Of a DNA stretch of 64,000 nucleotides, positions 59,760 through 64,000 are shown piece by piece (within the stretch, counting starts at the first letter, position 1; each line of letters begins with the position of its first letter). Location: positions 682,001 through 746,000 of the forward strand of contig NZ_CP036287.1 in the NCBI RefSeq assembly GCF_007748095.1, in the 5' to 3' direction. The position numbers and the translations under genes were made by a program. The DNA is from Engelhardtia mirabilis. Lineage in GTDB: Bacteria; Planctomycetota; UBA1135; GCA-002686595. The notes beneath the pieces are model-generated. The model was not told where the DNA came from, did not search any database, and was given only the letters and a program-made list of their open reading frames with translations.

Positions 59760-62700
59760 ACTCGCCAGAGCCCGGGGCCGGCGAGCCTCGAGCGGGGTGT
59801 CGTGCAGCCGCTCGGCGCTGACTCCCGCTTGGGCCAGGAGCAGGCCCTGGCGGAAGGCGATCTCGCGCACGCGCTCCACGTGGGGGCGCAGGGCCTCGGC
59901 CTGGGCGCCGCGGCGGGCCTCGTCCTCGATCGGTGACGACGCGGCGGCCACGGCTTCCACCAGGCGTTCCAGCTCCGCCTCGCTGCCGATCATGTCGGCG
60001 GCCAGGCGCGCCCAGAAGGCCGGGTCCGCCGAGTCGAGGCCGGGCTCGATCAGGCTCGCGTCCCCGTGCTTGCGCGCCATGCGGGCGATCGACCAGCCCA
60101 GAACGCGCTGGCGCCGCGCGAAGCCCCGCACTTCGAGCTGGTGGTCGTGCCCCGCCCGGGCCTGGGGCAGGTAGCGCACGCGCAGGTTCAACTCGCGCTC
60201 CATCCGCAGGCCGAGCTCCGAGTCCTCCGCGCCGGCGAAGGGCAGCTCCCCGTCGAAGCCGCCCAGGCGCTCGAGCACCTCGCGGCGCACGGAGATGTTC
60301 CCGGTGCAGAAGGCCAGGCCCTGGTAGAGCACGCCGGCCTTCATCGCCGGTTGGGCGAAGAGCATGGTCGAGCGCTCCATCAGCTCCGCGAAGGGGTCCT
60401 GGCGGCGGCGGCCGATGAGCGGGAAGGACCCGAGCACGGCGTGGGGCACGACGTCGCCGCGTTGGGCGGCCAGGTGCGCTGCCAGGCAACCCTCGAGCGG
60501 GATCGCGTCGTCGTTGAAGAAGACCACCACCGGGGCCCGCGCCGACTCCACACCGCGGTTGCGCGCGGCGCCGGGTCCGGCGTTCTCCTGCCGCAGCCAG
60601 CGCAGCTCGAAGGGCCAGGGGCGCGCCTCGATCAGCTCTCGGGCGGGTCGCGTGGAGCCGTCGTCGACGACGATCACCTCGAAGCGATCGGCGTCCAGGC
60701 TCTGGTTGGCGAGCGCCAGCAGCAACTGCCCCAGCTCGCGCGGACGGTTGCAGGTCGGCACGACCACGGACAACTCGGGCCCGCTGCCGAGCGCCGCGCG
60801 CTGCACGGGCTCGCTCTCCCGCGCCGGCCCGAAAGTCGCGAGCCACTCCTGCGCGAGCGCCGCGCTGTCCAGCAGCTCCGTGTCGACGAAGCGCAGGAGG
60901 GCCTCGGGCTCGCCTCCGACGATGGCGGTGACGTCGATCGAGCGGCGCAGGCGCAGCCAGTCCCAACGATCGTCCAGGGGGCCACAGACCAGGTCGAACT
61001 CGACCTGGTCGCCCGCCGGGAAGTGCTCGTGGTAGGCGCGCTCCAGGGCGGCGTCGACCTGGGCTCGGTCGCCGTCCCGCGCCGGATCGAAGCGCAGCAC
61101 CAGGGCCACGCGCGGATCGCGCAGGGCCGCACCGGTGATCGCGAACAGGCGCGCCAGGCTCTCGGGATCGTCGTAGCGCGGCCAGGCCAGGATTCGCCGC
61201 GGCCGCGTCGTGGTCAGGGCCACGGGCTCACCCTCGTTGTCCACGACCTGGTCGAGTCCGGTGAGCCCGGCCTCGCGCAGACCCTGGGCGGTGCCCTGCA
61301 GCCACCACTGCCGGTGCAGCTCGCGCGTCAAGTTGCCGAGGCTCGAGCAGACCTGGGCCGCGAACTCGTGCTCGTCGAAGGCCTCGAGCGCGCCCAGGTC
61401 GGTGGTCGCGAGGGTGCGAGCCGCGGCCTCCGCCGCAGCGAGCCTCGCCGCGTCCCACTGCTCGTGGGCCACCATCGCCAGGGACTCCGGCTCTCCCTCC
61501 CAACGCGCGCGCACCGCTGGGTGGCGCAGGAACAGGCGCACGAACGCCCGCGCGACCATGGCTTGGCGCCGCTTCAGGTAGTCGAAGCCGAAGCGGTCGT
61601 CGTGCCAGGCCCGCGCGCGGTCGTCGTAGAACACGCGGTAGCCCAGCTGCTCGAGGCGCACGCCCACGTCGGTGTCCTCGCAGCCGTAGTGCTGGAAGGT
61701 GCGGTCGTAGCCGCCGCATTCGCGCAGGGCCGCCAGGGGCACGCTGACGTTGCAGGTGTAGAAGTGCAGCGCGTCGGTGAACGACTGGGGCTCGAGCTGC
61801 GAGTAGCCGAAGACCTCCCAGGAGCCCTCCAGGTGGCGCAGCAGGGCGTTGTCGAGGGCGGCGGGACGCTGTTCGAATGTGCCCAGCACGCAGACGCGTT
61901 GCTCGCCCAGCCGCGCGTGGGTCCGCAGGTGCCGCTCGACCAGGTCCGGGTGGGCGATGGTGTCGTCGTTGACCAGCAGCACCAGCTCGCCCCGCGCCAC
62001 GGCCAGGCCACTGTTGCGCGCCGCCGCCAGCTTGCCGTTCTCGCGGTGGACGACTCGCGCGGGGATCGGCAGCTCTAGTCCGTCGAGCAGCTCCGCCGTG
62101 CCGTCCGTCGAGCCGTCGTTGACGAGCACCAGCTCGAACGTGCCCGGCGCCAACTCCTGGCGGGCGAAGGACTCCATGCCGCGCACCAGGGTCTCGCGGC
62201 GTTGGTAGCTGCAGCACAGCACCGACAGGGCCGGAGCCGTGTCCGCGGGCAGGGCCCGCGCGTCGAGGGCCAGCAGGGCGCCGTCGGCGGCTGCCTCGGA
62301 GGCGGCGGCGCGGAAGTCACGGAGCTCGACCAGGGTCGTCGGCAGCTCCAGGTGCCCCGCCTTCGAGGTCGCGCGCGCCTGGGCCAAGAGGGCCAGCTCG
62401 GCGCGCCGGAAGGCAGCGCGCGGCGCCTGCAGGAGCAGCTCGCGGCGCAGGGTCAGGGTCGCCCACCAGAAGGCAGCGGGCACGTCACCCATCTCGCCCG
62501 GGTGCACGCGGTCGGCCAGGCGAGGGCCATCGACCAGGTAGAGGTCGGTGGTGACCAGGTCCAGCTCCGGATGGTCGCCCAGGGCCCGCGCGGCGCGGAT
62601 CAGGCGGGTGGGCAGGTCGGTGCAACGCGGGTCGACCAGGGCCAACAGCTCCGCATCGGTGGCGGCGGCCGCCCGGGCCAGGGCCGCGCCGCGGCTGGGG

Positions 62701-63632
62701 CAGGGCTCGTGGACGACGGTCGCGCCCTCGAGTTGCAGTCCGCCCTCGAACGAGGTGTCGACGACGATCAACTCGGCCGCGACGCCGCGTTGGGCCGCGA
62801 CCCGCGCGCGCAGGGCGGCCAGTCCGGCCAGGTCCGCGCCGTCGGAGAGGGCCACCGCGGCGATGTGCGGCGCCGGCGCGACAGGCGGCGTCGCCCTGGG
62901 CGTCGCGGTCGCCCGGGCTCGCAGCTCGGCCAAGAGGGCGCGGGCTTCGTCGGCCGCGGCGCCGCTCGAGTGGTCCTCCACGGCCGGCCGCGGAGCGAGG
63001 GGGTCGAGGACGTGGGTGGCCACGGCACCCGCGTGGTCCGCGAGCTGCTGGGCGCCAGCGCCGTGGATCAGCTCGTCGAGCTCCACGAAGTGCCATTCGG
63101 CCCCATCGTGCTCGGCGGCGGCGAGCAGGCCGCGGTAGGTGCGCAGCCAGTGGCCCAGGTGGTCGGCCTCGGCGTGCATCCGCTCCTGCGGATCGAAGGC
63201 GCTGGAGTCGACCAAGGCCGCGACGGTCGTCGCCGGATCGCGGAAGACCACGACCCGCAGGGCCGCCGACGGCAGCTCGCCATGCAGCGCGGGCCAGGCC
63301 GCCGCGAGGCCCGGATGGGCCAGGCAGAAGGGCTCGGCGGCGACGATCCGCGCCAGGTCGTCCCGCGCGGCTTCGTCGACGACGATCGGCCGCTCGGGCC
63401 GGCGAGGCGCGAGCCAGGCGCGACCCGCGGCGGTGCGCGGGCGAGGGGCCGCTCCGGGTCGCAGCAAGCGCTCGAGCAGTGCGTCGAGCGCCGACGAGTG
63501 GTGCACGCCCAAGGGCTGGCGCAGGCTCGGCGGCACAGGGTCCGGACCGACCGAGCGCCCCGCGCCCACCAGGGCCGCGGCGCAGGCCGCGATGCCGCTG
63601 CCGCCGCAGCCGAGCACGATCACACTACGCAT
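59757..63632 (-). CDS. Multidomain protein: sulfotransferase-like N-terminus plus tandem GT2 glycosyltransferases
   Basis: 1291 residues from ATG 63632, overlapping the previous gene by 8 nt (ATGCGTAG). Residues 1 to about 230 resemble a P-loop sulfotransferase (VIVLGCGGSGIAACAAAL; RVVVFRDPATTVAALV). Residues about 255-430 look like a degenerate GT-A fold (AELIVVDTSFEGG). A first GT2 domain starts at about 470 (LSVLCCSYQRRE, VNDGSTDGT, LLVNDDTIAHPD at 555, CEDTDVGVRL). A second starts at about 954 (LSVVVPTCNRPREL, VVDDGSTRPA, FFNDDAIPLEG, GAEDSELGLRM). Both retain the nucleotide- and metal-binding acids and the ED acceptor motif. It probably builds a repeating or branched glycan that could be sulfated. 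The stop comes from the TAGTGTCCTGG motif. Confidence 0.82.
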   Translation of the reverse strand: MRSVIVLGCGGSGIAACAAALVGAGRSVGPDPVPPSLRQPLGVHHSSALDALLERLLRPGAAPRPRTAAGRAWLAPRRPERPIVVDEAARDDLARIVAAEPFCLAHPGLAAAWPALHGELPSAALRVVVFRDPATTVAALVDSSAFDPQERMHAEADHLGHWLRTYRGLLAAAEHDGAEWHFVELDELIHGAGAQQLADHAGAVATHVLDPLAPRPAVEDHSSGAAADEARALLAELRARATATPRATPPVAPAPHIAAVALSDGADLAGLAALRARVAAQRGVAAELIVVDTSFEGGLQLEGATVVHEPCPSRGAALARAAAATDAELLALVDPRCTDLPTRLIRAARALGDHPELDLVTTDLYLVDGPRLADRVHPGEMGDVPAAFWWATLTLRRELLLQAPRAAFRRAELALLAQARATSKAGHLELPTTLVELRDFRAAASEAAADGALLALDARALPADTAPALSVLCCSYQRRETLVRGMESFARQELAPGTFELVLVNDGSTDGTAELLDGLELPIPARVVHRENGKLAAARNSGLAVARGELVLLVNDDTIAHPDLVERHLRTHARLGEQRVCVLGTFEQRPAALDNALLRHLEGSWEVFGYSQLEPQSFTDALHFYTCNVSVPLAALRECGGYDRTFQHYGCEDTDVGVRLEQLGYRVFYDDRARAWHDDRFGFDYLKRRQAMVARAFVRLFLRHPAVRARWEGEPESLAMVAHEQWDAARLAAAEAAARTLATTDLGALEAFDEHEFAAQVCSSLGNLTRELHRQWWLQGTAQGLREAGLTGLDQVVDNEGEPVALTTTRPRRILAWPRYDDPESLARLFAITGAALRDPRVALVLRFDPARDGDRAQVDAALERAYHEHFPAGDQVEFDLVCGPLDDRWDWLRLRRSIDVTAIVGGEPEALLRFVDTELLDSAALAQEWLATFGPARESEPVQRAALGSGPELSVVVPTCNRPRELGQLLLALANQSLDADRFEVIVVDDGSTRPARELIEARPWPFELRWLRQENAGPGAARNRGVESARAPVVVFFNDDAIPLEGCLAAHLAAQRGDVVPHAVLGSFPLIGRRRQDPFAELMERSTMLFAQPAMKAGVLYQGLAFCTGNISVRREVLERLGGFDGELPFAGAEDSELGLRMERELNLRVRYLPQARAGHDHQLEVRGFARRQRVLGWSIARMARKHGDASLIEPGLDSADPAFWARLAADMIGSEAELERLVEAVAAASSPIEDEARRGAQAEALRPHVERVREIAFRQGLLLAQAGVSAERLHDTPLEARRPRALAS

Positions 63633-64000
63633 GGGCCGGGACCCTCCAGTCGCGCGCGGGCTCGCGCAGTTGCGCGGTGGCGAGCGCGGGGAGCGCCAGC
63701 GACCGCAGTCGTCGTAAGCCGGTCGCGAGTTCGTCGGCGCGGGCGCAGCGCTCCAAGCCCTCCGCCCCCGCGACGGTCCGCCCGGAGGGCAGATCGAGCC
63801 ACAGGGAGCAGGCGGCGGCGAGCTCGCCGACTTCGTTCGCGGCGCACTCGTGCAGGACCACGTCGAGCGCGCGGTGCGCGCCGTGCAGGGCGTCCAACAT
63901 CGGCCCCAGCTCGGCCAACAGGGCGTCGGTGGGGGCCTCGTCCGGTCCGTGGGCGAAGACCAGGCAGGCGTCGCCCGAGTCCATCAGCGGCTCCGCCAGG
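63625..64000 (-). CDS. Partial C-terminus of a gene upstream of the glycosyltransferase chimera
   Basis: The frame is open from the window edge (LAEPLMDSGDACLVFAHGPDEAP) to TAG at 63627-63625, and its end overlaps the start of the 1291-residue gene by 8 nt. The visible 125 residues (VVLHECAANEVGELAAACSLWLDL...ALATAQLREPARDWRVP) are helical and show no catalytic motif. Position and coupling suggest a partner in the same glycan pathway. The family cannot be named from this fragment. Confidence 0.6.
   Translation of the reverse strand, partial: LAEPLMDSGDACLVFAHGPDEAPTDALLAELGPMLDALHGAHRALDVVLHECAANEVGELAAACSLWLDLPSGRTVAGAEGLERCARADELATGLRRLRSLALPALATAQLREPARDWRVPAHA

Noticed and set aside
60066..62078. 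670-codon plus-strand frame opposite the glycosyltransferase
   Set aside because: Antisense shadow of a gene with intact GT2 motifs; no start context or domain.

Overview
This is a GC-rich bacterial chromosome segment with densely packed genes on both strands and no rRNA, tRNA or CRISPR array that I can see. The style of the genes suggests a member of the Planctomycetota. It has secreted FG-GAP/VCBS proteins that share a lineage-type C-terminal domain, two sulfatases, and a sigma factor fused through a membrane helix to a large repeat-rich exterior. It also has an ECF sigma/anti-sigma/CHAT set and many GTG starts and 4-nt start/stop overlaps. The taxonomic call is inference from gene content only.

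Layout. 1-3431: a cassette resembling the core of actinobacterial isonitrile lipopeptide clusters: a ScoE/Rv0097-like Fe/2OG oxygenase, an FcoT/ScoD-like thioesterase, a partial carrier-protein-like gene running off the left edge, and a divergent acyl-CoA/ACP ligase. 3463-5654: a secreted protein and a PD-(D/E)XK-like protein. 5889-13797: the sigma-exterior fusion, a sulfatase, an alpha/beta hydrolase, a lipoprotein D-2-hydroxyacid dehydrogenase, and an Hsp20 behind a textbook sigma-54 promoter. 14075-16919: a haem-oxygenase-like diiron protein followed by two paralogous GNAT acyltransferases. 16934-21674: secreted proteins, a decayed paralogue, a three-gene overlapping cassette of unknown (perhaps toxin-like) function and a 9-nt tandem repeat. 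21757-24660: an autoregulated-looking GntR/ABC operon. 24813-29767: more secreted proteins (one broken by an in-frame TGA) and a DUF885 peptidase-like protein. 29796-32914: a long perfect palindrome, methyltransferase plus sigma factor, a CX5R phosphatase-like lipoprotein and a CBS protein.

32939-38443 is a six-gene minus-strand run: GNAT, VKOR-DsbA fusion, Ada-AlkA fusion, Ogt, a second alkylation glycosylase and a lipoprotein. An RffA/WecE sugar transaminase is divergent from it. 39799-46698: ChaN-like lipoprotein, YkuK-like protein, MocR regulator, three-domain fasciclin protein, methyltransferase, TerC and a 1-Cys peroxiredoxin. 46725-46967: repeats and a MITE-like element. 46964-51555: DUF1295 protein, Asp/Asn hydroxylase, Tat-exported epimerase and an MFS/nucleotide-exchanger-like transporter. 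51734-55658: ECF sigma, anti-sigma and CHAT protein. 55784-64000: a VCBS protein, a small monooxygenase-like protein, a second sulfatase, a 1291-residue sulfotransferase-like/glycosyltransferase chimera and a partial gene.

Two short-repeat families recur. One carries GTGCCAGGCAC inside palindromes at intergenic sites. The other ends in TAGTGTCCTGG, and at three separate convergent gene junctions its TAG is the stop codon of the minus-strand gene. The isonitrile-type cassette, the stop-codon-donating repeat, the sigma/anti-sigma/CHAT operon and the sigma-54-driven Hsp20 are the items most worth following up.
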